64,000 bases of DNA from Haloarcula marina (GCF_024218775.1 NZ_CP100404.1:2852001-2916000); one strand, 5' to 3'; positions 18,359-26,301 are shown, counted from the first letter of the stretch. Notes: generated by a model from the sequence alone, not told the origin. Translations and numbers: made by a program.

Positions 18359-18437
18359 GGCTGTCGTCGAGGACATGGACGACGCCGAGGTAGAGACTCA
18401 GCGCCAGCGAATCAAGCAGGAGGGCGGTCAGGCGTGA
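18345..18437 (+). CDS. 30-residue charged peptide
   Basis: ATG 18345 follows GAGGAGGTG and ends in a GTGA overlap with the next gene. It starts inside the last codons of the VP2-like gene. The product is acidic then Gln/Arg-rich. Strong ribosome site and coupling favour translation; function unknown. Confidence 0.4.
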   Translation: MPETEAVVEDMDDAEVETQRQRIKQEGGQA

Positions 18438-18796
18438 CGGTCATCCCGAAGCCTGAACCCGGCGACGTGGGGTACAACGACCCCATCACCCGCGAGCTGG
18501 ACCCCGGACAACAGCTCGTCGTCACCTTCGAGCCGCGCCAGCGTATCACCGAGTTCGTCCTGCCGTTCCTCGCGATGAGCAAGCACCCGGACTCGTCTTA
18601 CGAGGTGTGGATGGACGGCCAGCGCGTCTACGGCCCGTCGCCCATCCCGCCGACGGACATAGACGATATGGTGCCGACGTTCATCCCGGCAAAGCGGTTC
18701 GAGAGCCGTCTTACCGTCTACTGCCGCAACCTCTCGGACACGACGACCCGCACGTACACAGTCCAACCTATCGGCTGGGAGGTGAGCGGCGAGTGA
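18434..18796 (+). CDS. 120-residue putative virion protein
   Basis: A soluble beta-type protein with no span, between the VP2-like gene and the spike region. The pattern (LDPGQQLVVTFEPRQRITEF, later RLTVYCRNLS) suggests a beta sandwich. SH1 has VP5, VP10 and VP9 in this interval; I cannot say which, if any, it corresponds to. GTG start, coupled at both ends. Confidence 0.6.
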   Translation: MTVIPKPEPGDVGYNDPITRELDPGQQLVVTFEPRQRITEFVLPFLAMSKHPDSSYEVWMDGQRVYGPSPIPPTDIDDMVPTFIPAKRFESRLTVYCRNLSDTTTRTYTVQPIGWEVSGE

Positions 18797-19188
18797 CCAT
18801 CTACTCTAACGGCAGAGTGGAGGACATACTGAACGTCCAAGACGAGGACGGCAACCCGCAGGCCCCCAGCAACGAGAAGCGGCAGAAGTCGATTGAGGCC
18901 GCGGTCAGCAACCCCGACGGTGCGACCATCCAGACGGTGACGACCTCGGGGACCGACCCGGAGCAACTGCCGGACCTGACGATACCGGACGGGGGCGCGG
19001 CGCTCATCGTCTACCTTCCCGGCAACAGCGGCGACGTGTACCTCGGAGACGCCGCCGAGCAGTTCGTACCGCTGACCGACCCCGGCAACGTATTCGGCTG
19101 GGAGGGCACCACGACCGCAGACCTGCACATCAAGACCAACAGCGCCGGTGACGGCGTGGGCATCATCTTCGAGGGGGCGCAAGCATGA
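18793..19188 (+). CDS. 131-residue putative virion protein
   Basis: Starts at GTG 18793, overlapping the upstream stop, and overlaps the next ATG by four bases. A long in-frame upstream extension exists but runs inside the previous gene, so I reject it. The C-terminal ~75 residues look like a beta domain (AALIVYLPGNSGDVYLG, then a Trp-Glu-Gly-Thr turn and strands). Possibly a turret or spike base. Confidence 0.6.
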   Translation: MTIYSNGRVEDILNVQDEDGNPQAPSNEKRQKSIEAAVSNPDGATIQTVTTSGTDPEQLPDLTIPDGGAALIVYLPGNSGDVYLGDAAEQFVPLTDPGNVFGWEGTTTADLHIKTNSAGDGVGIIFEGAQA

Positions 19189-19751
19189 CGGAGACGAAGG
19201 GCGGCAACATCATCTTGCGCCGCGTCGACGTGCCGGACCATGTGGACCCCGGCGAGTCCTTCGAGGTGGACGCGCTCGTTTCCAACGGCGCGGCCTACAT
19301 CAACCCGTGGGACGGCGACAAATGCGGCCTCGCACCGCCGGGCTACACTATCGAGGTGGACTTTCACGGCCCGGACGGAGCGACCCGGACGAAGGGGCCG
19401 ATGTGCCACACGACGACCGAGGTAGGCACCCGCGACGAGACGTACACGGCGACGTTCACGGCCCCAGAGGACGGCGGCGAAGTCGAGATTGAGGCCAACG
19501 TCAGACTGCCCGGTAGCGGCATGGAGACGGGCACGGAGTCGGCTGTACTGACGGTCGCAGAGGGACACGTACCGACGCCGGAGCCTCCCGGTGACGACTC
19601 CAACGGGGACGGCGGCGGCGGCCTCGACCTCGGCGGCGCTGGCGGTCGGAACCTCAAGCTCGCCGCTGGAGCAATCGGACTCCTCGCGCTGTTGTGGGTG
19701 CTGGCACCCTACGCACAGCTCGGGGCGTCTCTCTCGGGAGGTGGCCGCTGA
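19185..19751 (+). CDS. CARDB-like beta-domain protein with C-terminal membrane anchor
   Basis: Residues ~8-120 form an Ig-like beta domain (DVPDHVDPGESFEVDALVSN is typical of CARDB/BACON-like folds). A Pro/Gly/Asp linker follows (~128-155), then one span at ~160-182 (AAGAIGLLALLWVLAPYAQL). No signal peptide is seen. It is probably inserted in the virus membrane with the beta domain exposed. Confidence 0.6.
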   Translation: MTETKGGNIILRRVDVPDHVDPGESFEVDALVSNGAAYINPWDGDKCGLAPPGYTIEVDFHGPDGATRTKGPMCHTTTEVGTRDETYTATFTAPEDGGEVEIEANVRLPGSGMETGTESAVLTVAEGHVPTPEPPGDDSNGDGGGGLDLGGAGGRNLKLAAGAIGLLALLWVLAPYAQLGASLSGGGR

Positions 19752-20002
19752 TGGACCCCATCACCGGCTACGTCGTGCAAGCGGCGGCTATCGTGACGGC
19801 GGCGGCGGCAACCTACGTCGCCGCGGCGGTCCGGCAGGTACTCCAGCAGGTGCAGGCCAACACCACCCGGAGCAAGCGCACCCGCCAGCTCGTCACCGGC
19901 GAGGACAGCCACCTGCGGGGCGTCCTGCCCCGGCTTCGACTCATCGAGGAGCGCGTACTGTCGACCGTTCGCACCGTCGAGAGCGAGGAGGGAGGCGAGT
20001 AA
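19751..20002 (+). CDS. 83-residue membrane / coiled-coil protein
   Basis: The N-terminal ~35 residues are Ala/Val-rich and hydrophobic, and the rest is a basic helix with heptad-like spacing. The start overlaps the upstream stop and its TAA overlaps the spike ATG, so it is tightly coupled to the spike gene. Confidence 0.55.
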   Translation: MDPITGYVVQAAAIVTAAAATYVAAAVRQVLQQVQANTTRSKRTRQLVTGEDSHLRGVLPRLRLIEERVLSTVRTVESEEGGE

Positions 20003-21288
20003 TGCCGTTCCTCCAAGCATCCGCTGGCGGCGGCTGGGACTACGTGCAGGCCGCCGAACCCGCCAACCCCGAGAAGGGCGATTCGTGGTACGACACGGAC
20101 GGCGGTGCAGACGGACAGGGTGAGGCGAAGGTCTACGACGGGTCGACGTGGGACGTGACCGGCTACATCAGCCACGACCAGCTCAACAACGTGGCACCCG
20201 CCGACCATCACGACCCCGTGACCGTCTCGGCCCCGCTGACGCGCTCGGGACAGGCACTCGCCCTCGCAATCGGCAACGCGCTCACCGTCGACGGCAACAA
20301 CGACCTCGCGGTAGACGAGTCGGCCATCTCGCACGACAACATCGCGGGCGTCTCTGCCGCCGACCATCACGACCCCGTGACCGTCTCGGACCCGCTGACC
20401 GAGGACGGCACGCAGGGCCTCGCGCTGGCGCTGGCGTCGAACCTCCGCGTCAACGGGACCGCCCTCGACCTCGCCCGCAACATCGAGGTGGGAGACGACT
20501 ACCGGGGACTGCACCTCCGAGGTACCAACGCGACCGAGGAGAGCGACACCGCCGACAAGTGGGGCGTGCGGAAGTACCAAGACGACTTCCGTATCCGGCA
20601 CTATGACGACTCGGCGGCGTCGTGGAGTAAGATGCTCCGCATCACGCCCAACGGAGAGGTTCGCATCATCGAGGGACCGTTACACCTCGAAATGGGCAAC
20701 ATCACGGCCCTCAACAAGATAGAGGCGTCTGGTACCGGAATCGAGACGCTATGGCACGCGACCGATAATCACATCCGCTGGCAACGGTACGACGACCAGC
20801 GGCAACTATTCCGTCTCGACTTCGACGCGATGACCGCCGAGGCCGTCGACGCCGACCTCTACGAGCAGGGCAACCGCGTGGCGACTCGTCCGTATGTCGA
20901 CGGCGAGGTAAGCACGCACGAGGGACGGACTGACAACCCCCACAACGTCACCGACGACCAGACCGGCGCGGCGTCGGCCCTCTCGTCACACGCCGGGGAC
21001 GCTGACGCGCACCTCGGGACGCCGACCGACGAGAGCGGCACGCTGGACCCCGGTAGCACCGGCATCTACAGCACGACCGTTTCACTCACGAACTCCTACG
21101 TCTCGGGTTCCGCGACGGCTGGAGTATTCGACAGCGGCAACGAGTGGAGTCCCAGCCGGGGAAGAACCTACGTCGAGAACTACACCTTCGACGGAAACGG
21201 CCACATCGACGGGTTCGTACTGCACTACGAGACGGACACCAGCAGTAGCGATTACGTGAAGTGGACTTTCACGGGCAACACCGCATGA
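20002..21288 (+). CDS. Spike / host-recognition protein
   Basis: 428 residues. The N-terminus has a Trp/Gly-rich module (~25-58, WYDTDGGADGQGEAKVYDGS). Two tandem modules of ~55 residues follow, each containing ADHHDPVTVS then a LALA-type helix or strand (~70-85 and ~127-142). The middle part reads like a phage tail-fibre beta structure, and a third histidine-free module is seen near EGRTDNPHNVTDDQ. No membrane span. Such repeat fibres are the usual receptor-binding spikes of haloviruses. GTG and ATG options: the ATG at 20002 overlaps the upstream stop and is preferred. A longer in-frame opening upstream belongs to other genes. Confidence 0.65.
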   Translation: MPFLQASAGGGWDYVQAAEPANPEKGDSWYDTDGGADGQGEAKVYDGSTWDVTGYISHDQLNNVAPADHHDPVTVSAPLTRSGQALALAIGNALTVDGNNDLAVDESAISHDNIAGVSAADHHDPVTVSDPLTEDGTQGLALALASNLRVNGTALDLARNIEVGDDYRGLHLRGTNATEESDTADKWGVRKYQDDFRIRHYDDSAASWSKMLRITPNGEVRIIEGPLHLEMGNITALNKIEASGTGIETLWHATDNHIRWQRYDDQRQLFRLDFDAMTAEAVDADLYEQGNRVATRPYVDGEVSTHEGRTDNPHNVTDDQTGAASALSSHAGDADAHLGTPTDESGTLDPGSTGIYSTTVSLTNSYVSGSATAGVFDSGNEWSPSRGRTYVENYTFDGNGHIDGFVLHYETDTSSSDYVKWTFTGNTA

Positions 21289-21545
21289 TAGCACTACAAC
21301 TCTCACAGATTCCGACCCCAGATGCACAGTCTCTCGCACTCGCCGTTCTCTGCCTCGTGGCAGGTATGGCGGTCCCGACCCGGTACGGCATGGAGCGCAT
21401 CGAGGGCTTCGGTCGGTGGGTCGCGTCGAAGCTCCCGTACAAGGCTCCGCCGGGCAAGGAGAGCGAGCAGGCGATGGCCGACGCGGTGTACGGCCCTCGC
21501 GTCGAGGACGCCGACGCTGTCGACAGTGAGGAGCAACAGCCGTGA
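21285..21545 (+). CDS. 86-residue single-span membrane protein
   Basis: One hydrophobic helix (~16-34, SLALAVLCLVAGMAV) then an amphipathic helix and an acidic tail. The start overlaps the spike stop (ATGA). Likely a virion membrane protein. Confidence 0.6.
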   Translation: MIALQLSQIPTPDAQSLALAVLCLVAGMAVPTRYGMERIEGFGRWVASKLPYKAPPGKESEQAMADAVYGPRVEDADAVDSEEQQP

Positions 21546-21973
21546 TGTTTCCGTATCACGTCGTTCCCGACGGCAACGCGGCCCTGCCGCACCACTACGT
21601 GACGATGCTGCTGGCGGCGCTCGTGCCGGTCCTCATCGTGTGGGACGACCACCGCGACAGGGAGCCGTGGATAGTCCTGAGCGGCATCCTCGGCGGCGTC
21701 GTCGCCTTCGGGCTGGTGTGGCCGCGCTATCCCGTTATCGGCGCGACGCTGACGCTCGCCGCGAACGCGGTGGTGATACTCGCTCCCTTCCGCCCGGCGT
21801 GGTCCGAATACTGGCCGCGGCGTCACCGGGTAGCCGTCGTCGTCTTCGCGCTCATCGCCGCCGACGACTCGGTACAGCACGCGCTCGGGTGGCCGATGCC
21901 GATTGATTGGGTGTGGAAGCACGGCGGGCGGTCGGCGGTCGTCGAGGTGTTCGGCGCGGTCGCTGGCGTTTGA
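21545..21973 (+). CDS. Multi-span membrane protein, last gene of the structural run
   Basis: 142 residues with about four hydrophobic helices. Charged HHYVT and WDDHRDRE loops lie between the first spans. TGATG overlap with the upstream stop; a GTG at 21542 is an alternative. After it the coding density and GC content drop, so it probably ends the late operon. Could be a virion membrane or lysis/egress protein; no motif decides. Confidence 0.55.
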   Translation: MFPYHVVPDGNAALPHHYVTMLLAALVPVLIVWDDHRDREPWIVLSGILGGVVAFGLVWPRYPVIGATLTLAANAVVILAPFRPAWSEYWPRRHRVAVVVFALIAADDSVQHALGWPMPIDWVWKHGGRSAVVEVFGAVAGV

Positions 21974-22055
21974 CTAGTATTCGGATGCCCACACTAATTC
22001 GGACGAAGTAATTTTATGTGTATTTGCAACTAATCGAGCATACAACTCGTATAAA

Positions 22056-22289
22056 ATGGAAATCCCATCATATTCCGAATTTGTTGCAGAAGCAGGTCCT
22101 GCGGAGTATATCGGAGTTTTAGAAAGGGCCGTTGCTCTTTTTCTCCCATTCTTGACGGTTTATTCACTGTATGTCGTACAGACTACTGGGGAGAGGTACG
22201 GCCTCTACGCTACGATAGTTCTTGGACTGACATTTGCACTGTGGAATATAGCTTTCTCCGAATACGTATATCGTTATTTAACAGATTAA
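22056..22289 (+). CDS. 77-residue two-span membrane protein (cargo)
   Basis: Two hydrophobic helices (~23-42 and ~50-68) with few charged residues. Codon use is clearly more AT-rich than the structural genes. Its own AT-rich promoter is likely, with TATA-like ATTTTATG 40-50 bases upstream and TATAAA touching the start. Not recognised; a moron or superinfection-immunity gene is a guess. Confidence 0.5.
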   Translation: MEIPSYSEFVAEAGPAEYIGVLERAVALFLPFLTVYSLYVVQTTGERYGLYATIVLGLTFALWNIAFSEYVYRYLTD

Positions 22290-22323
22290 CATCTCACTAT
22301 TCCCGTCGTGGAGTCGGATATTT

Positions 22324-22351
22324 GTGCCCGAGAATCCTCTATTCTAGTGTA
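22324..22351 (+). repeat. Imperfect 28-base repeat, copy 1
   Basis: Starts GTGCCCGAGAA and includes ATTCT; 23 of 28 bases match 23128-23155 by eye. Both copies lie in non-coding gaps of the cargo segment. Confidence 0.45.
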
Positions 22352-22473
22352 GACCGTAGTTTAATACTTAGTCATCTGGACTGCAACTACCGTTTGGTAC
22401 ATCTGCTTGTTAAGCTCTGTAGTGCCGTGCGTTGGCGAATTCTTAACTTGGTGTATGCCACTTCGAGAAGTAT

Positions 22474-22998
22474 ATGTCTGCCATTCAGACGCACGACCTG
22501 TACGGGCTGGAAATAGGGGCTGAACCTAAAGATAAACCGTCGCCGGTTCTGTGGACAGACTCTCAGCCGACTGTTGAGATTACCTTTTCAAACAACTCTG
22601 ATGTACAGTGGCGAGAAGATACGACAGTTCATTTTTTCATCGAAATTGACGACGACGTGGTGTGGTCGAGGAACGTCAAGATGGGCACGGAGCTTGCACC
22701 GGGTGAAACGACCACAGTGACCGTTGAAACTGGACCATTGACCTATGAAGGCCACGCAGTCCTCGGATTTTCTATTAAATCCGGTATCAATATAAAAAGC
22801 GAGCCTCGGTCTCTCGAACCTGGTGATTCTACATACACACTACACCCTACAAGTGCGTTCAGCGTTTGGGACCGTTCGCACTATATTTCGACGGTGAAGC
22901 GCCCGAAGCAATTTCAGAAATGGATTATCTTTACATCAGTCGTTCTGATCTTCTTCGCAGGTGTCCAGTTATGGCTCGCGTATTTTCCGCCGGGGTGA
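22474..22998 (+). CDS. C-tail-anchored beta-domain protein (cargo)
   Basis: 174 residues. Residues ~30-125 form a CARDB-like beta domain (ITFSNNSDVQWREDT; LAPGETTTVTVETG). A membrane helix lies at the C-terminus (~149-170, WIIFTSVVLIFFAGVQLWLA). AT-rich codon use sets it apart from the late genes. A 184-base gap precedes it, with a TTCTTAAC element as possible TATA box. Function unknown. Confidence 0.55.
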   Translation: MSAIQTHDLYGLEIGAEPKDKPSPVLWTDSQPTVEITFSNNSDVQWREDTTVHFFIEIDDDVVWSRNVKMGTELAPGETTTVTVETGPLTYEGHAVLGFSIKSGINIKSEPRSLEPGDSTYTLHPTSAFSVWDRSHYISTVKRPKQFQKWIIFTSVVLIFFAGVQLWLAYFPPG

Positions 22999-23127
22999 CG
23001 CTCAAATTCACCCTGAAAGAGAAGTGTGACAGCATTTCACAACTTGGGAATTTCTTCTCAGTAACCAACAAGAGAATGGGCCGAATGACCCTCTTTTGTA
23101 CTGACCAACGCACGATACCCAAATCCG

Positions 23128-23155
23128 GTGCCCGAGAACCCGCCATTCTGGTGCA
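23128..23155 (+). repeat. Imperfect 28-base repeat, copy 2
   Basis: Partner of 22324-22351, in the 239-base gap before the small recombinase gene. Confidence 0.45.
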
Positions 23156-23237
23156 ATCTCGCTCTATCTGACCCCTGCTGACCCCCGAGTTCACCGAAAA
23201 AACTAGATGTTTTGCAATAGAACTGGGGAACGAGTGC

Positions 23238-23897
23238 ATGAGGCTGAAGGACTACGACAACGACGACGGTAAGCGGGTGTGGCTGTCGGACGACGAACTG
23301 ACGCGATTCATCGAGCAGGCCGAGACGCCGCACCAGCGGTTAGCCTTCCTGCTCGCCGGTCGGGTCGGACTGCGGCGCTCGGAAATCGTCGAGGTGTGCC
23401 CGCAAGACCTCGTCGACGGTCCGACCGGCGACCACATCCGCGTGTGGGAGAGCTACGCGAAGCGAGACAAGTACCGAGAGCCGCCCGTACCGAAGGAGGT
23501 TGTGACCATCGCGGAGACGCTGGCGTACCAGCAGGACGACGACGAGCCGCTGATAGACGTGGCGGGGTCGACGGTCTACCGCTGGGTCCGACGCGCCGCC
23601 GACGCCCTGGAGGCCGAGACGGACGACCGCGGCTGGCAGTACCTCGACGTTCATGACCTCCGGCGGACGTGGGGCACGTACCTACTAGAGCAGGGCGTGA
23701 TTCCGTCGGTCGTGATGTCCTTCGGTGGCTGGGAGGACTGGGACACGTTCAGGAAGCACTACCTCGGAGAGTTCAGCCCGGAGGCGATTCGACGAGAGCG
23801 GGGCAAAGTCGACTTCCTAGAGGGCGGCGACGAAAGCGCCGAGGTAGTCCAGATGGGGTCGCTAGAGCCATCCACTAGGCATCATAAAGCTAACTGA
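23238..23897 (+). CDS. Tyrosine recombinase, catalytic core only
   Basis: The catalytic set is visible: Arg in GRVGLRRSEI (R46), Lys ~75-78, His-x-x-Arg in HDLRR (H139, R142), Trp in GGW (W165, the usual His/Trp site) and Tyr in RKHYL (Y175). At 219 residues it lacks the N-terminal SAM-like core-binding domain of full integrases. It may resolve multimers, assist excision or invert DNA. It follows a 239-base non-coding gap and is separate from the integrase at the right end. Confidence 0.8.
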   Translation: MRLKDYDNDDGKRVWLSDDELTRFIEQAETPHQRLAFLLAGRVGLRRSEIVEVCPQDLVDGPTGDHIRVWESYAKRDKYREPPVPKEVVTIAETLAYQQDDDEPLIDVAGSTVYRWVRRAADALEAETDDRGWQYLDVHDLRRTWGTYLLEQGVIPSVVMSFGGWEDWDTFRKHYLGEFSPEAIRRERGKVDFLEGGDESAEVVQMGSLEPSTRHHKAN

Positions 23898-23952
23898 GGG
23901 CTATCGTGCGAGGAGGTTTGGTGAATTTTATCAGAATAAGTCTCTGCCAAAC

Positions 23953-24870
23953 TTACTCCCTATCGACTGTGTGTTGCTTTTGCCCATCCATCATAACGAA
24001 TTCTGTCTCATCATTCCATATTCCTGGGCCATATGCGTTTATTCCGTGTTCAATTGCTTCCTCAAAGCTCATTCCGTATTCTAACTCTATATATTGTGGT
24101 TTGATAGCTCGTTTCACATGACCAGAAATCGGATAAGTATACTCAGTGTAAACAATTACTTGCATCACAAGTGCAGAATAGCCTTCTGCTATCCAATCAT
24201 CAACACTATAAGGGAATTTGTCAAGCGTCATCTCATCTGAGGCGATATCAATATACACCGGACCTGCGAAAGTCTGATTCAATTCCTTGGCTTGTAGAAC
24301 TTCATCACCAGTGCTGATTCTATCCGGTCGGGTCAAAGGCATCAAAAACCCATCTGAACCGTTTTTCAATACCTCTGTGACATATTTTCCTTTCCCACTA
24401 CCCGTATTCTCTGACTCAACAACGCCACGTACAATCACCTCTAACTTGGGGTTTTTTGCCAAGGCATCACCGTAATTCGACAATACCACAAATAACCGAT
24501 TTTCTATGGCAAAATAATCTTCAATAGTTATCAATGGTGCACGCTCTGACCTCATTAATTCTGTCTGGTTATCTAAGATATCTGATTGCCTTTCTTGTAT
24601 CGCTATAACTTGTTCTTGTAGTTTTGCTTGCTTAGCTACTGCTTGAGTTTGTGTTGATTGCTCACTGGCCATTTGAATATACACCACTAAAAGAGCAAAA
24701 GAGAGGATAACGCTACTAAAAATCCCAACGGCGCGAAGTACGGATACTGTCGGAAGAGGCGTCAAATAGAATAGAGCAGTAGTAAAAGCGCCCACACTGC
24801 CAAAAATAAGTACAAAGCTGACTATTATACCTGTATTTATTGAGGGGAGCCTATTGAAAGACCAATTCAT
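23953..24870 (-). CDS. 305-residue two-span membrane protein with coiled coil (cargo)
   Basis: Two membrane helices (~12-34 and ~45-66), then a Gln/Glu-rich coiled coil (~68-108, ending in QTELMRSERAP), then a ~190-residue soluble domain of unknown fold. The gene is the most AT-rich of the provirus and sits on the minus strand against the flow of the late genes. This architecture resembles many membrane-tethered host or virus accessory proteins. A superinfection-exclusion or defence role is possible but unsupported. Confidence 0.6.
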   Translation of the reverse strand: MNWSFNRLPSINTGIIVSFVLIFGSVGAFTTALFYLTPLPTVSVLRAVGIFSSVILSFALLVVYIQMASEQSTQTQAVAKQAKLQEQVIAIQERQSDILDNQTELMRSERAPLITIEDYFAIENRLFVVLSNYGDALAKNPKLEVIVRGVVESENTGSGKGKYVTEVLKNGSDGFLMPLTRPDRISTGDEVLQAKELNQTFAGPVYIDIASDEMTLDKFPYSVDDWIAEGYSALVMQVIVYTEYTYPISGHVKRAIKPQYIELEYGMSFEEAIEHGINAYGPGIWNDETEFVMMDGQKQHTVDRE

Positions 24871-24876
24871 AACATT

Positions 24877-25221
24877 CTACCAATACGGCTTTACACTCGC
24901 GTGCGACCAGTTAGAGGGCGTTGCGAAACGGTCTTTGAATACCTTGCTCGGCTTGGGTTCGGGATAGTGTTCAGCGTCGAGGTCGCCCTTCAGGTACAGA
25001 ATACCCTCGCTCGTCAGGTCGTACATATCTCCATGAATCGGCTCGATAAACCCGGCGTAGTGTAGACACATGCACCGCTCGCGGATTCGGCTCTCGGAGG
25101 CGCTGAAGCCGCGTTCACTTTCGAGCAGGCGTGGTGAGGCCCATCCCTCGGAGCGGATGAACTCCATGATACGCTCGTCCAACTGTTCCATCCAGTAAGC
25201 CGACTTTCTCCCGTCCATCAT
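24877..25221 (-). CDS. Winged-helix regulator
   Basis: 114 residues. The N-terminal half (MEQLDERIMEFIRSEGWASP; SESRIRERCMCLHYAGFIEP) follows the winged-helix pattern of the neighbouring repressor-like gene, and the wing ends in DLTSEGILYL. The two genes are end to end and look like diverged tandem duplicates. Role probably control of lysogeny. Confidence 0.65.
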   Translation of the reverse strand: MMDGRKSAYWMEQLDERIMEFIRSEGWASPRLLESERGFSASESRIRERCMCLHYAGFIEPIHGDMYDLTSEGILYLKGDLDAEHYPEPKPSKVFKDRFATPSNWSHASVKPYW

Positions 25222-25542
25222 TCAGGCTTGCTCGTGGTTCTCGCCAGCGCTGGGGCCGTTCTCATCGACGAAGGATTTTACTTCATCCGGTGCATCTTCG
25301 GACGTATCTATCTCGCCGTCTAAGTAGCGTTCTCCTCGCTCTGTAATTGTGTAGACTCCATTTCCTAAATCCCGAAGTAAACGATGCTCAACCAACTTCT
25401 TACACCGCTTCGAAATATAGGACCGGGTGTATCTGACGTAGCCACTGTCTTTCATCTCTTTTGGACGGCCAGAATCCTTCTCACGAATATATTCTAGGAT
25501 TCTGTCGTCCGCAAGCACCATCCAATCTCCCGAGTATCGCAT
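25222..25542 (-). CDS. PhiH1-repressor-like winged-helix protein
   Basis: 106 residues. It has the layout of haloarchaeal phiH1-type repressors: MVLADDRILEYIREKDSGRP, a recognition helix around YISKRCKKLVEHRLLRDL, and a wing NGVYTITERGERYLDG. It is the first gene of the leftward regulator pair, next to the divergent promoter with two TTAATTA-type motifs. Best candidate for the provirus repressor. Confidence 0.7.
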   Translation of the reverse strand: MRYSGDWMVLADDRILEYIREKDSGRPKEMKDSGYVRYTRSYISKRCKKLVEHRLLRDLGNGVYTITERGERYLDGEIDTSEDAPDEVKSFVDENGPSAGENHEQA

Positions 25543-25548
25543 TATTGG

Positions 25549-25560
25549 TTAATTATCAAT
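25549..25560 (+). promoter_or_regulatory. Operator-like motif, leftward promoter side
   Basis: TTAATTATCAAT, seven bases before the start of the repressor-like gene; identical to 11309-11320. Confidence 0.45.
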
Positions 25561-25592
25561 CTCTGGGGGTATGATAGTGCCGGGAGAGTCTT

Positions 25593-25642
25593 CTGAGACG
25601 CAGTAGTGATTTTTTAGCCACTGCGTAAACTATATGTCTCAG
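25593..25642. promoter_or_regulatory. Nested inverted repeats in the divergent regulator promoter
   Basis: CTGAGAC (25593-25599) pairs with GTCTCAG (25636-25642), and inside it CGCAGT (25599-25604) pairs with ACTGCG (25620-25625). The centre is T-rich and TATA-like. This fits a switch region bound by the flanking regulators. The left copy differs here (near 7763 and 7788). Confidence 0.45.
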
Positions 25643-25648
25643 CGAGTA

Positions 25649-25660
25649 ATTGCTAATTAA
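25649..25660 (-). promoter_or_regulatory. Operator-like motif, rightward promoter side
   Basis: Reads TTAATTAGCAAT on the minus strand, one base from the motif at 25549. It ends four bases before the RHH gene start, so the pair is a widely spaced inverted arrangement. Confidence 0.4.
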
Positions 25661-25663
25661 CGC

Positions 25664-25876
25664 ATGGCTCAGAGAAGCCTATCAGTGTCTATCTCGATGC
25701 CGCTTGAGATGGACCAAGACATACAGAGAGAAGCAGAGAGGCACGAGATGGGGTACTCAGAGTACGTCCGCCACATCATTCGACAGGCGACGGACTCACC
25801 ATTTGAGTGCCCGGAGACGGTGCTGTGTACGGACGAGAACCACCGGACGGAAGAATCTGAGAAGGGGGCCGCCTAA
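25664..25876 (+). CDS. Ribbon-helix-helix regulator
   Basis: 70 residues. RSLSVSISMPLEMDQDIQRE gives the strand and first helix, and MGYSEYVRHIIRQA the second helix, a classic RHH. A Cys pair near the C-terminus (CPETVLC) is extra. Divergent from the repressor-like pair, so a Cro-like or antirepressor role is plausible. First of a rightward run ending in the integrase. Confidence 0.7.
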   Translation: MAQRSLSVSISMPLEMDQDIQREAERHEMGYSEYVRHIIRQATDSPFECPETVLCTDENHRTEESEKGAA

Positions 25877-25879
25877 ACT

Positions 25880-25960
25880 ATGTCCAGTAGCCTCAAGGCC
25901 CCCGAATCGGACGACGGTAGCGGCCAGCAAAAGAGTGACGACGCGGAGGACGGCCCATGA
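25880..25960 (+). CDS. 26-residue acidic peptide
   Basis: A short open frame from ATG 25880, four bases past the RHH stop, whose own stop overlaps the next ATG. Coupling on both sides is the only support. Confidence 0.3.
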   Translation: MSSSLKAPESDDGSGQQKSDDAEDGP

Positions 25961-26301
25961 GCGGTGACGCCGTCGACCCGGAGGACCTGCCGGGGAGCTA
26001 CACGCCCGCCGTCGTTCAGCTCGCTTCTGAGGGTCCGGTGTTCGTGGCCGACTACTACACCCTGAGCAGTGGGTGGGTTGCGGTCCGGCAGTGGGACGGC
26101 GAGCGAGTGAAGGTCCCACCGCACCGGGTGTCCACCATCTCGGAGGTTCGGGTACAGAGCTACGGTACCGACCGGACCTGCCTCAAGCGCCGCGTTGCGG
26201 ACGACGAGCGCCGAGAGATGGCGGTGTCCGACACGACCGCCGGTATGGTCGTGCCCGACGCGGTCGAGGCGACGCCGCCGACCAGCGAGACGAGAGCATG
26301 A
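25957..26301 (+). CDS. 114-residue protein of unknown function
   Basis: A soluble protein, predicted mainly beta in the first 80 residues (GPVFVADYYTLSSGWVAVRQ), that could be a small barrel. It lies between the RHH gene and the HTH gene with four-base overlaps on both sides. No family recognised. Confidence 0.55.
   Translation: MSGDAVDPEDLPGSYTPAVVQLASEGPVFVADYYTLSSGWVAVRQWDGERVKVPPHRVSTISEVRVQSYGTDRTCLKRRVADDERREMAVSDTTAGMVVPDAVEATPPTSETRA

Noticed and set aside
19591-21288. 565-codon plus-strand frame ending with the spike
   Set aside because: The first ~137 codons lie out of frame across the 188- and 83-residue genes; the spike itself starts at 20002.
22241-22516. 91-codon frame in the cargo segment
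   Set aside because: Overlaps the ends of two better genes in another frame; Arg/Cys/Leu-rich with no motif.
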